Assembly (NCBI GenBank): GCA_030450535.1 | Contig: JAKDIK010000062.1 | Location: 1 to 10,425 of the forward strand | Direction: 5' to 3' | Origin: Propionibacteriaceae bacterium | GTDB lineage: Bacteria > Actinomycetota > Actinomycetes > Propionibacteriales > Propionibacteriaceae | DNA: 10,425 bases | Shown here: piece by piece, positions 1 to 6,778 of the stretch | Layout: each line of letters begins with the position of its first letter | Numbering within the stretch: position 1 is the first letter of the stretch | Program-made: the position numbers and the translations under genes | The notes under the pieces: generated by a model | Told to the model about the DNA's origin: nothing | Databases searched by the model: none | Seen by the model: only the letters and a program-made list of their open reading frames with translations

Positions 1-590
1 CGGTGGATCTCGCCATGCTCGCGGCCCTGGGACGGGCTGTCGCCGACGCGACCCGGGCGTTCGAGGCGTTCGACTACACCAGCGCGCTGGAGGCGTCCGA
101 GAAGTTCTTCTGGACGTTCTGCGACGACTATCTGGAGCTGGTGAAGGAGCGCGCGTACGGGGCGCAGGGATCGGACGCCGCCGCGTCCGCGCGGGCGGCG
201 CTGGCGCTGGCGCTGGACGTGCAGCTGCGGCTGTTCGCGCCGTTCATGCCGTTCGTGACCGAGGAGGTGTGGTCGTGGTGGCAGCCGGGATCGGTGCACC
301 ACGCCAGCTGGCCGCGTGCCGACGAGCTGCCGTCCGCCGGCGACCCCGGCTTGCTGGCCGACGTGTCGGCGGCGCTCATCGGCGTCCGGGGGGCGAAGTC
401 GCAGGCGAAGGTGTCCATGAAGACGCCGCTCGTCTCCGCGACGGTGACCGCTCCCGCGGCATCCTTGGACCGGCTCCGCGCCGCCGAGGACGATTTGCGC
501 GCCGTGGGGCGCATCCAGGCCCCGATCGTGTGGACGCCGGGCGACGGGATCGGCGTGTCGGCCCAGCTCTCGGCCCCGGCATCGTCGTGA
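1..590 (+). CDS. valS: Valyl-tRNA synthetase, C-terminal part (5' end outside window)
   Basis: C-terminal ~195 residues of a class I aminoacyl-tRNA synthetase that charges tRNA-Val in the cytoplasm. The visible part is the helical anticodon-binding domain: the stretch FDYTSALEASEKFFWTFCDD followed by YLELVKERAYG is characteristic of ValS, as is PFMPFVTEEVWSWW further on. The catalytic HIGH and KMSKS motifs would lie upstream of the window. The frame is open from base 1 and ends with TGA at 588-590. After the GAKSQAKVSMKTPL segment the protein ends within about 55 residues, in a short Ala/Ser tail. I see no C-terminal tRNA-binding coiled coil of the kind found in E. coli ValS, which fits the shorter ValS subtype. 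It converges with clpX. Identity is secure; the subtype is an inference. Confidence 0.93.
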   Translation, partial: VDLAMLAALGRAVADATRAFEAFDYTSALEASEKFFWTFCDDYLELVKERAYGAQGSDAAASARAALALALDVQLRLFAPFMPFVTEEVWSWWQPGSVHHASWPRADELPSAGDPGLLADVSAALIGVRGAKSQAKVSMKTPLVSATVTAPAASLDRLRAAEDDLRAVGRIQAPIVWTPGDGIGVSAQLSAPASS

Positions 591-659
591 GCGAACGCGG
601 CGAGCGCACAGGTCGATCCCGATAGGCCGGCGCCGCGTCCAATGTCAGAATGTTCGGCC

Positions 660-705
660 GGTGGGGTGGATCAGTGGTGCCAGGGCAACACCAAGCCACC
701 CCACC
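660..705. terminator. Nested inverted repeat, probable bidirectional terminator between valS and clpX
   Basis: Bases 660-669 (GGTGGGGTGG) are perfectly complementary to 696-705 (CCACCCCACC). Inside them a second 5-bp stem, 675-679 (TGGTG) with 689-693 (CACCA), extends the hairpin after a small internal bulge. It lies 69 bases past the valS stop and 71 bases past the clpX stop, almost exactly midway between two converging genes. There is no T-tract on either strand, which is common for actinobacterial hairpin terminators. The structure is seen in the sequence; the terminator role is inferred from position. Confidence 0.6.
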
Positions 706-748
706 AGCGCTCCGGTCAGCAGCACTCCGGTCACAGCACTCTGGTCAG
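705..748. repeat. Three tandem imperfect 14-15 bp repeats
   Basis: Copies at 705-719 (CAGCGCTCCGGTCAG), 720-733 (CAGCACTCCGGTCA) and 734-748 (CAGCACTCTGGTCAG) follow one another without spacers and differ at one to three positions. They lie just beyond the inverted repeat, in the clpX 3' untranslated region. No function is evident. Slippage in a short GC-rich spacer is enough to explain them. Confidence 0.6.
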
Positions 749-776
749 CCGCGCGAAGCCCGGTCGCCCGTGACTC

Positions 777-2060
777 TCAGGCAGACTTGCTGCGCCGACT
801 GTTGCGCGTGGCGCGGGTGACGAGCTCGGGCTCCTCCCCGTTGCGCACCACCTCGTCGGTGATGCGCACCTGAACGACGTCCTCGGCGCTCGGCACGTGG
901 AACATCACGTTGAGCAGGATCTCCTCCAGGATCGAGCGCAGCCCCCGCGCCCCGATGCCGCGGGCCAGCGCCAGCTCGGCGATCGCGGCGACCGCACCAT
1001 CGGTGAACTCCAGATCGACACCGTCCAGCTCGAACAGCTTGCGGAACTGCTTCGTCAGCGCGTTCTTGGGCTCCACGAGGATCCGCACCATCGCCGCCAG
1101 GTCGAGGGTGTTCACCGTCGCGATCATCGGCAGGCGGCCGATGAACTCCGGGATCAGACCGAAGTGGTGCAGGTCCTCTGGCCGTACCTGCGCGAACGGG
1201 TTCGGCTGCTCCTTGCGCCGCAGCACCACATCGTTGTTGAAGCCCAGTGACCGCTTGCCCACGCGCGCGTTGATGATTTCCTCCAGGCCAGCGAACGCCC
1301 CGCCCACGATGAAGAGGATGTTGGTCGTGTCGATCTGGATGAATTCCTGATGCGGGTGCTTGCGCCCGCCCTGGGGCGGCACGGACGCCGTCGTCCCCTC
1401 CAGGATCTTCAGCAGCGCCTGCTGGACGCCCTCCCCCGACACGTCGCGGGTGATCGACGGATTCTCCGACTTGCGCGCCACCTTGTCGATCTCGTCGATG
1501 TAGATGATGCCCGTCTCGGCCTTCTTCACGTCGAAGTCCGCCGCCTGGATCAACTTGAGCAGGATGTTCTCCACATCCTCGCCCACGTAGCCCGCCTCGG
1601 TGAGCGCGGTGGCGTCCGCCATGGCGAACGGCACGTTCAGCATCCGCGCCAGCGTCTGCGCGAGGTACGTCTTGCCGCAGCCGGTGGGGCCGATCAGCAG
1701 GATGTTGCTCTTCCCCAGCTCGACCAGCTCGTCCTCGGCCGCCCGGCGCGGCGTCGCCGCTTGGGCCTGGACGCGCTTGTAGTGGTTGTAGACCGCCACG
1801 GCCAGGGCCTTCTTTGCGACCTCCTGGCCGATGACGTAGCTGTCGAGGAACCCGACGATGTCACGGGGCTTGGGCAGTTCCTCCAGCAGGCCGACGTCAG
1901 CCGCCTCGGAGAACTCCTCCTCGATGATCTCGTTGCAGAGCTCGATGCACTCGTCGCACACGTACACGCCGGGACCGGCGATCAGCTTGCGCACCTGCTT
2001 TTGGCTCTTGCCGCAGAACGAACACTTCAACAGGTCCGAGGTTTCACCGATCCGTGGCAT
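777..2060 (-). CDS. clpX: ATP-dependent Clp protease, ATP-binding unfoldase subunit ClpX
   Basis: AAA+ unfoldase that recognises tagged or damaged proteins, unfolds them with ATP and threads them into ClpP. It has 427 residues, the usual family length. Seen in the sequence: an N-terminal zinc-binding domain with Cys13, Cys16, Cys35 and Cys38; Walker A GPTGCGKT at 124-131; pore-1 loop GYVG at 157-160; Walker B IIYIDEID at 185-192; RKH loop at 233-235; a ClpP-docking LGF tripeptide at 272-274 in place of the E. coli IGF; and sensor-2 GARGLR at 370-375. The ATG start is supported by a strong GAGGAGGGG Shine-Dalgarno sequence just upstream (around 2071-2079). It is the last gene of clpP1-clpP2-clpX, 34 bases after the clpP2 stop, so co-transcription is likely. 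Every key motif is intact. Confidence 0.98.
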   Translation of the reverse strand: MPRIGETSDLLKCSFCGKSQKQVRKLIAGPGVYVCDECIELCNEIIEEEFSEAADVGLLEELPKPRDIVGFLDSYVIGQEVAKKALAVAVYNHYKRVQAQAATPRRAAEDELVELGKSNILLIGPTGCGKTYLAQTLARMLNVPFAMADATALTEAGYVGEDVENILLKLIQAADFDVKKAETGIIYIDEIDKVARKSENPSITRDVSGEGVQQALLKILEGTTASVPPQGGRKHPHQEFIQIDTTNILFIVGGAFAGLEEIINARVGKRSLGFNNDVVLRRKEQPNPFAQVRPEDLHHFGLIPEFIGRLPMIATVNTLDLAAMVRILVEPKNALTKQFRKLFELDGVDLEFTDGAVAAIAELALARGIGARGLRSILEEILLNVMFHVPSAEDVVQVRITDEVVRNGEEPELVTRATRNSRRSKSA

Positions 2061-2094
2061 CGTTGCGCTCCCCCTCCTCAGCGACGCGCGGGCG

Positions 2095-2751
2095 TCAGCT
2101 GACGTCCTTCAACGACGTGAAGATCTCATCGATGATGCCGTACTCCTTGGCCTCCGCGGCCGTGAGGTACTTGTCGCGCTCGATGTCCTTGGTGATCTTC
2201 TCGACGCTCTGGCCGGTGTCGTGGGCCAGCATCTCCTCCATCAGAGTGCGGATGCGCAGGATCTCGCGCGCTTGGATCTCCAGGTCGGAGCTCTGCCCGT
2301 ACCCGCCCTCGGTGGCCGGCTGGTGGATCAGGATGCGGCTGTTCGGCAGCGCGAACCGCTTGCCCTTGGTGCCGGCCGCCAGCAGGACGGCCGCGGCGGA
2401 CGCCGCCTGACCCAGGCAGACGGTCTGCACGTCGGGCTTGATGTACTGCATCGTGTCGTAGATCGCCGTCAGCGCGGTGAACGAGCCGCCGGGCGAGTTG
2501 ATGTACATGCTGATCGGCCGCTCGGGATCCATCGACTGCAGGCACAGCAGCTGCGCCATCACCGCGTTGGCGATGTCGTCGCTGATGGGCGTGCCGAGGA
2601 AGATGATGCGATCCTCGAACAGCTTCGTGTAGGGGTCGACGCGGCGGACGCCGTAGCTCGTCCGCTCCTCCCACTGGGGAATGTAGTAGTCCATCGCGGG
2701 GCCCTGCGGCGCGAGGCCGCCCGGAAGGGTGTTGTTCATGGCGTTGATCAT
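2095..2751 (-). CDS. clpP2: ATP-dependent Clp protease proteolytic subunit ClpP2
   Basis: Serine peptidase subunit of the Clp protease. In actinobacteria ClpP1 and ClpP2 form a mixed tetradecamer. The product has 218 residues from the chosen ATG. The catalytic triad is visible as Ser118 (GQAAS), His143 (LIHQP) and Asp193 (ERDKYL). The substrate-strand motif YINSPGGS is at 83-90. The frame stays open far upstream, but that part overlaps clpP1 out of frame and is not ClpP-like, so it is not coding. The ATG at 2751 is chosen because the upstream TGAGG can act as a ribosome binding site; its TGA is the clpP1 stop codon. The internal ATG at 2739 has no such site. The gap to clpP1 is only 11 bases, pointing to coupled translation. 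Confidence 0.96.
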   Translation of the reverse strand: MINAMNNTLPGGLAPQGPAMDYYIPQWEERTSYGVRRVDPYTKLFEDRIIFLGTPISDDIANAVMAQLLCLQSMDPERPISMYINSPGGSFTALTAIYDTMQYIKPDVQTVCLGQAASAAAVLLAAGTKGKRFALPNSRILIHQPATEGGYGQSSDLEIQAREILRIRTLMEEMLAHDTGQSVEKITKDIERDKYLTAAEAKEYGIIDEIFTSLKDVS

Positions 2752-2762
2752 GGGTGCTGGCC

Positions 2763-3386
2763 TCACTGGTTCGGCGCGTCGGAGGTGGTGATCTGCGCGG
2801 CGCGCTCGTAGACGTGGTCGATGAACCCGTACTCGAGCGCCTCGGCGGCGGTGAACCACCGGTCGCGGTCGGAGTCGGCCTCGATCTGCTCGATCGGCTT
2901 GCCGGTGTGGGCGGAGATGAGCTGCGCCATCTCCTTCTTCGTCTGGATGATCTGCTCGGCGAGGATCTTGATGTCGGACGCCGTGCCCCCGATCCCGCCC
3001 GAGGGCTGGTGCATCATGATCTTCGCGTGCGGCAGGGCGTAGCGCTTGCCGGGCGTCCCCGCGCTGAGCAGGAACTGGCCCATGGACGCCGCCAGGCCCA
3101 TGACGACCGTCGCGACGTCGTTGCTGATCCACTGCATGGTGTCGAAGATGGCCATGCCGGCGGTCACCGAGCCGCCCGGGGAGTTGATGTAGAGGTAGAT
3201 GTCCTTGTCGGGGTCCTCTGCGTTCAGCAGCAGCAGCTGGGCGCAGATGGCGTTGGCGTTGTCGTCGCGCACCTCGGAGCCGAGGAAGATGATGCGGTTG
3301 GCGAGCAGCGCCTGGTACACCGAGTCGTTCATACCGATGCCGGACGGGGCGCCTGCCATGGCGATGCCGGGGAGTTGTTCAGTCAC
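2763..3386 (-). CDS. clpP1: ATP-dependent Clp protease proteolytic subunit ClpP1
   Basis: Second peptidase subunit of the Clp complex, 207 residues from a GTG start. The catalytic triad is Ser101 (GLAASMG), His126 (MMHQP) and Asp175 (SDRDRWF), with YINSPGGS at 66-73. It is close to the mycobacterial ClpP1 type (DSVYQALL, RIIFLGSEV, ADSDRDRWFTAAEALEYGF). Start choice: GTG at 3386 gives MTEQLPG, like the short N-termini of related ClpP1 proteins. Downstream ATGs at 3359 and 3332 have no ribosome binding site. The GTG has none at a normal distance either; the GGAGGGGG at 3404-3411 is 17 bases away. A -10-like TAGTTT ends exactly seven bases before the GTG, so the message may be leaderless. It is first in clpP1-clpP2-clpX. 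The function is certain; the start is moderately so. Confidence 0.95.
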   Translation of the reverse strand: MTEQLPGIAMAGAPSGIGMNDSVYQALLANRIIFLGSEVRDDNANAICAQLLLLNAEDPDKDIYLYINSPGGSVTAGMAIFDTMQWISNDVATVVMGLAASMGQFLLSAGTPGKRYALPHAKIMMHQPSGGIGGTASDIKILAEQIIQTKKEMAQLISAHTGKPIEQIEADSDRDRWFTAAEALEYGFIDHVYERAAQITTSDAPNQ

Positions 3387-3393
3387 GAATGTG

Positions 3394-3399
3394 AAACTA
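3394..3399 (-). promoter_or_regulatory. Candidate -10 box of the clpP1P2X promoter
   Basis: On the minus strand TAGTTT (TANNNT pattern) is followed by seven bases and then the clpP1 GTG. Transcription would therefore start at or within a base of the GTG, giving a leaderless mRNA. No good -35 box lies 16-18 bases upstream (the region reads CGGTTTTG), which fits a promoter that needs an activator. The hexamer is seen; its function is inferred. Confidence 0.4.
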
Positions 3400-3436
3400 C
3401 AGGCCCCCTCCGACAAAACCGAGACACACGGCCCAG

Positions 3437-3454
3437 TGTTCGCTGACGGCAGAC
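3437..3454. promoter_or_regulatory. Candidate ClgR operator upstream of clpP1
   Basis: The sequence TGTTCGCTGACGGCAGAC matches the ClgR consensus that I recall from corynebacteria (WNNWCGCYNANRGCGWWS) at all but two defined positions. The left half GTTCGC is intact; the right half GCAGAC has two bases swapped relative to GCGAAC. ClgR activates clpP1P2 in several actinobacteria. The site is centred about 59 bases upstream of the proposed clpP1 start, a typical place for an activator. No clgR gene is in the window. Confidence 0.4.
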
Positions 3455-3476
3455 GATCCGCCCCCGGACGCGACGG

Positions 3477-3515
3477 CGACGGCCCCGCCTCCCGGGTCGA
3501 GAGGCGGGGCCGTCG
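3477..3515 (-). terminator. Hairpin terminator downstream of tig
   Basis: Bases 3477-3491 (CGACGGCCCCGCCTC) are perfectly complementary to 3501-3515 (GAGGCGGGGCCGTCG), making a 15-bp GC-rich stem with a 9-base loop. It begins 22 bases after the tig stop codon and separates tig from the clpP1 control region. There is no run of T after it. The very stable stem and its position support a terminator of the I-shaped actinobacterial kind. Confidence 0.75.
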
Positions 3516-3537
3516 TGGCTGCGGTGCGCTCAGCGCC

Positions 3538-4980
3538 TCACTCGGCGTCCGTGGCCGACTTCGCGTCGGCGTCCGCCCTCGCCAGCGCCTCGTCCACGGC
3601 CGCGGTGACTGCCTGCGCCTGCGTGGGGGCCTCGGCCTCCGCCAGCGTGCCGTCGTTGTTGATCGCGGCGATGTCGACGGCCTCACCGTTGGTGTCGGTG
3701 ACGTGGGCGCCCTTGACGATCTCGGTGAGCACCTTGTTGCGACGGATCTCGCCCATCCATTCCGCGGTGTGGTTGTGCTCCATCATGTGCTGCATCTCCT
3801 GCTCCGGGGAGCTGCCGCTGGCTTGGGCCCGGCGGAACAGCATCTCGGTCAGGTCGCTTTGGCCGATCTCCACCTCGGAGGTCTCCGCGAGCTTGTCGAG
3901 GATGATCTGCGCCTTCAGCGAGGTGCGCGCGTTCTGTTCGACCTGCGCCCAGAACTCCTCGGGCGTCTCGGCGGTCTCGTCGCTGTCCTCCTCCAGGTAG
4001 CGCTCGATCGTGTAGCCGGCGCGCGCGAGCTGGTCGGAGATCTGCTGCTTGCGGTTCTCGATCTCGCCCGCGACGAGCGCCTCCGGCAGCTCGAAGTCGG
4101 TCTTCGCGGCCAGGTCGGCCACGACGGCGTCGCGGGCCGCGTTGAGCTGCTCCAGGCGGGCGATCCGCAGGGCGGCGTCCGCCAGGTCGGCACGCATCTC
4201 CTCGACCGTGTCGAACTCGCTCACGAGCTGGGCGAACTCGTCGTCAACCTCGGGCAGTTCCTCGGACTGCACTTTGGTGACGGTGACGCTCACATCGGCG
4301 GTCTCGCCCTGCGCCGGACCGCCCACAAGCTCGGATGAGAACTCGGCCGTCTTCCCGGCTGAGAGGCCCGTGACGGCCTCGTCCAAGCCGTCGAGCATGC
4401 CGCCCGAGCCAACCTTGTAGGTGACGCCCTCGGCGGAGCCGCCCTCGACGAGCTCACCGTCGACGCGCGCGGTCAGGTCGAGGGTGACGACGTCGCCCTC
4501 CTCGGCGGCACGCTCGACGTCGGTGCGGGTCGCGAACCGGGCGCGCATCATCTCGATGCGCTCGTCCACGTCGGCGTCCGAGACCGCCAGCGGCTCAACC
4601 TCGGCGTTCAGCTCGGCGCTCGCCGGCACGTCGAAGTCGGGGCGGACGTCCACCTCGGCGACGAACTCGACCACGTCGTTGTCCTCAAGCTTGGTCATCT
4701 CGACCTCGGGCTGGCCGAGCGGGGTCAGCTCGTTGTCGGTGACGGCCTTGCCGTAGGCCTCGGGAAGCGCGTCATTGACGGCGTCCTGCAGCACGGCGCC
4801 ACGTCCGAACCGGCGATCGATCACCGCCGGCGGCACCTTGCCCTTGCGGAAGCCCGGGATGTTCACCTGGGCCGCGATCTCGCGGTAGGCCTTGTCCAAG
4901 TGGGGCTTGAGGTCGGAGAAGGGGATCTCGATGGTGAGCTTCACCCGCGAGGGGCTGAGCTGCTCGACGGTGCTGGGCAC
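3538..4980 (-). CDS. tig: Trigger factor, ribosome-associated chaperone
   Basis: Ribosome-bound folding chaperone with peptidyl-prolyl isomerase activity that meets nascent chains at the exit tunnel. It has 480 residues, longer than E. coli (432) but normal for actinobacteria. N-terminal ribosome-binding domain, about 1-145, with signature GFRKGKVP at 43-50. FKBP-type isomerase domain, about 155-240, opening with EEGDVVTLDL and containing GSGGMLDGLDEAVTGL. Helical C-terminal chaperone domain, about 245-430. An acidic Ala/Asp/Glu-rich tail follows from about 432, probably disordered. The start is GTG at 4980, nine bases after GGAG. The gene lies 41 bases downstream of tRNA-Gly, and I see no clear promoter in that gap, so it may share the tRNA transcript. 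A strong hairpin follows its stop. Confidence 0.97.
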   Translation of the reverse strand: MPSTVEQLSPSRVKLTIEIPFSDLKPHLDKAYREIAAQVNIPGFRKGKVPPAVIDRRFGRGAVLQDAVNDALPEAYGKAVTDNELTPLGQPEVEMTKLEDNDVVEFVAEVDVRPDFDVPASAELNAEVEPLAVSDADVDERIEMMRARFATRTDVERAAEEGDVVTLDLTARVDGELVEGGSAEGVTYKVGSGGMLDGLDEAVTGLSAGKTAEFSSELVGGPAQGETADVSVTVTKVQSEELPEVDDEFAQLVSEFDTVEEMRADLADAALRIARLEQLNAARDAVVADLAAKTDFELPEALVAGEIENRKQQISDQLARAGYTIERYLEEDSDETAETPEEFWAQVEQNARTSLKAQIILDKLAETSEVEIGQSDLTEMLFRRAQASGSSPEQEMQHMMEHNHTAEWMGEIRRNKVLTEIVKGAHVTDTNGEAVDIAAINNDGTLAEAEAPTQAQAVTAAVDEALARADADAKSATDAE

Positions 4981-5021
4981 TGGTTTGGACTCCTGTATCG
5001 GTTACGTACGGGCGGACCCGG

Positions 5022-5092
5022 AGCGGATGACGGGAATCGAACCCGCGTCACCAGTTTGGAAGACTGGTGCTCTACCATTGAGCTACATCCGC
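5022..5092 (-). tRNA. tRNA-Gly, anticodon UCC
   Basis: A full cloverleaf can be drawn: acceptor stem GCGGATG with CATCCGC, D stem GCTC/GAGC, anticodon stem CCAGT/ACTGG enclosing loop CTTCCAA, and T arm GCGGG-TTCGATT-CCCGT. The anticodon TCC is at 5058-5060 (complement). Length is 71 nt including discriminator U73, which is the norm for bacterial tRNA-Gly. The CCA end is not encoded, since CCG follows. It decodes GGA and GGG. It lies directly upstream of tig on the same strand. Confidence 0.97.
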
Positions 5093-5105
5093 GATGCGCC
5101 GATCC

Positions 5106-5111
5106 AGCCTA
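5106..5111 (-). promoter_or_regulatory. Candidate -10 box for tRNA-Gly
   Basis: TAGGCT on the minus strand fits TANNNT and ends 13 bases before the tRNA 5' end, which would give a short leader for RNase P to remove. No convincing -35 box lies 16-18 bases upstream. A TTGACT at 5153-5158 is too far away to pair with it. Confidence 0.3.
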
Positions 5112-5154
5112 GCGGATCCTGCTCGGCCCCCGCGCATCGGCCGGTCTCTTCGAG

Positions 5155-5856
5155 TCAACCCGCGGCGGACGCAACCCACCCACCGTGTGTGGGAGATGTG
5201 CGGTCGCGCAGTTCCCGCCCGACCGCGAACCGGGTGTTCGCCCACACGACGTACAGCAGTGGCGCCAGGGCAACGCCGAGGCCGAGCGCCGGGGACGCCC
5301 CGACGACGACGCCCAGAATTCCCGCCACGACGACGGTCACCGCGCTCAGGTACCACCGCCGCGCGACCACGAACACGGCCACGCGCGCCGCGTCCCGCCG
5401 CCGGATGCCCGGCCGTTCCTGCCGCACGACCAGCACCGTCACCGTCGTGAGGCAGGTGAGCACGATGCCCATCGCGAACACCGGAATCGCCACGGCTCCG
5501 CCGGCCTTCCCGAACGCCCAGGCGATGTCGACGCCCAACACGACCACGAGGGCGGACGCTGCCGCGCCGATCCCCAGCGACCAGCGCAGGTCGCCGGCCC
5601 AGGCGCGGGCGAAGACGCGGACAACGGCCTGCGAGCCCTCCTCCGCGAACGCCCGGAACACCGCGAACGCGCCCGTCAGCGCGGGGGCGACCAAGGGCGC
5701 GGACGCCGCCAGCCACGGCCACGCCGTCGCTGGATCGGCGACCAGGACCAGGACCACAAGCGGTAGCGTCGCCAGCACCACGAGGAAGCTCGTTCCCAGT
5801 CCCAGATAGACCACCCCGAACACCAGGGTGAACAACTCGTGCGGCGGCCTGCGCAT
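5155..5856 (-). CDS. YesL/DUF624-like integral membrane protein of sugar ABC operon
   Basis: Small membrane protein of 233 residues with about six hydrophobic segments (roughly 9-40, 46-70, 94-115, 119-145, 168-187, 189-207) and a basic stretch QERPGIRRRDAAR between the fourth and fifth. Length, an opening segment containing YLGLGTSFLVVLATLP, the early PALTGAF motif and last place in a sugar-uptake operon all match the YesL/DUF624 family. Members of that family commonly accompany carbohydrate ABC transporters. Their biochemical role is not established; an accessory or sensing role in sugar uptake is only a guess. The ATG is four bases after the preceding permease stop (TGAGCCGATG), with GAAGGG just upstream, so translation is probably coupled. 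The family call rests on pattern and context. Confidence 0.7.
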   Translation of the reverse strand: MRRPPHELFTLVFGVVYLGLGTSFLVVLATLPLVVLVLVADPATAWPWLAASAPLVAPALTGAFAVFRAFAEEGSQAVVRVFARAWAGDLRWSLGIGAAASALVVVLGVDIAWAFGKAGGAVAIPVFAMGIVLTCLTTVTVLVVRQERPGIRRRDAARVAVFVVARRWYLSAVTVVVAGILGVVVGASPALGLGVALAPLLYVVWANTRFAVGRELRDRTSPTHGGWVASAAG

Positions 5857-5860
5857 CGGC

Positions 5861-6778
5861 TCAGCCCTTCAGCCCCGAGGTCGCGATGCCCTCGATGAAG
5901 TAGCGCTGGCCGAGCAGGAACACGATCACGATGGGCAGCACCGACAGCACCGAGCCGGTCATGATGAGGGCGTATTCGGCGTTGTACTGGCTGATGAAGG
6001 TGCGCAGGCCGAGCTGAATGGTCCACAGATCAGGGCTGCGCAGGTAGATCAGCGGGCCCAGGTAGTCGTTCCAGGTATTGACGAACGTCAACAGCGTCAG
6101 GGACGCGAGCGCCGGCACCGACAGCGGCAACATGATGCGCCGGTAGATCCCGAACTCGCTGAGCCCGTCGATGCGGGCGGCCTCGCTCAGGTCCTCGGGG
6201 ATGGTGTCGTAGAACTGCTTCATCAAGAACACCCCGAAGGCCCCGAACGCCTGCAGCGCCACCATCGCCCACAGCGTGTTCGACAGTCCCAGGTTCGACA
6301 TGAGGATGAACTGCGGGATCATGTAGCTCTGCCACGGCACCGCGATCGTGCCGATGTAGGCGAGGAACAAGACGTCACGGCCCGGAAAGCGGACCTTCGA
6401 GAAGCCGTAGGCCGCGAAACTTCCGGTGAAGACCTGCAGGAACGTGATGATGACCGACAGGAACAGCGTGTTCTGCAGCCATGTGCCCATGTTCGACTTC
6501 GTCCAGATGTCGACGTAGTTCTGCCACTGGGGCACCGACGGCAGCCACTGGATGGGCACCGTGAAGACCTCGTTGTTGGTCTTCAGCGACGACACCACCA
6601 TCCAGTAGAACGGCAGGAGGACGACCGCTGCTGCCGCGATCATGACCAGGTACAGCACCGCGCGGCCAACCGGGTTCGGACGCGAGCCGGGCGCCCCGCG
6701 TCCGGCCAGCCGCGCCGAGCCGACGTCGGCCTCGGGCGTCACCGGTGGGGCTGTCGGCGGTGTGAGCGGGGCGGACAT
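5861..6778 (-). CDS. Carbohydrate ABC transporter permease, MalG-type (second permease)
   Basis: Inner-membrane subunit of a CUT1-family sugar importer, 305 residues, in the normal MalG range. A Pro/Ala-rich cytoplasmic N-terminus (1-38) precedes about six membrane segments, the first at about 41-63. The EAA loop that contacts the ATPase is complete: EAARIDG at 199-205 with IMLP at 215-218. PFYWMVVSSLK and the closing QRYFIEGIATSGLKG are typical MalG-like ends. The frame is open further upstream, but that part overlaps the first permease out of frame. The ATG at 6778 overlaps the preceding stop by one base (TGATG) and follows GAGGAGGG by seven bases. The sugar cannot be read from the sequence. 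Confidence 0.94.
   Translation of the reverse strand: MSAPLTPPTAPPVTPEADVGSARLAGRGAPGSRPNPVGRAVLYLVMIAAAAVVLLPFYWMVVSSLKTNNEVFTVPIQWLPSVPQWQNYVDIWTKSNMGTWLQNTLFLSVIITFLQVFTGSFAAYGFSKVRFPGRDVLFLAYIGTIAVPWQSYMIPQFILMSNLGLSNTLWAMVALQAFGAFGVFLMKQFYDTIPEDLSEAARIDGLSEFGIYRRIMLPLSVPALASLTLLTFVNTWNDYLGPLIYLRSPDLWTIQLGLRTFISQYNAEYALIMTGSVLSVLPIVIVFLLGQRYFIEGIATSGLKG

Noticed and set aside
2093..2104. 12-bp palindrome CGTCAGCTGACG over the clpP2 stop codon
   Set aside because: It has no loop, no T-run and only a 34-base gap to clpX, with a strong ribosome binding site in between. It is more likely chance or coding constraint than an operator or terminator.
1350..2811. Long plus-strand open frames opposite clpX and clpP2
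   Set aside because: They are antisense to genes with complete catalytic motifs and show low-complexity, His/Arg/Leu-rich products typical of GC-rich shadow frames.
2752..3132. N-terminal extension of clpP2 in the same frame
   Set aside because: It overlaps the clpP1 coding sequence in another frame, has no ClpP similarity, and would make the protein about 127 residues too long.
5092..5139. Inverted repeat CGATGCGC (5092-5099) with GCGCATCG (5132-5139) as terminator after the YesL-like gene
   Set aside because: The stem is only 8 bp with a 32-base interior, and one arm overlaps the first base of the tRNA and its promoter region, so a terminator role is not convincing.
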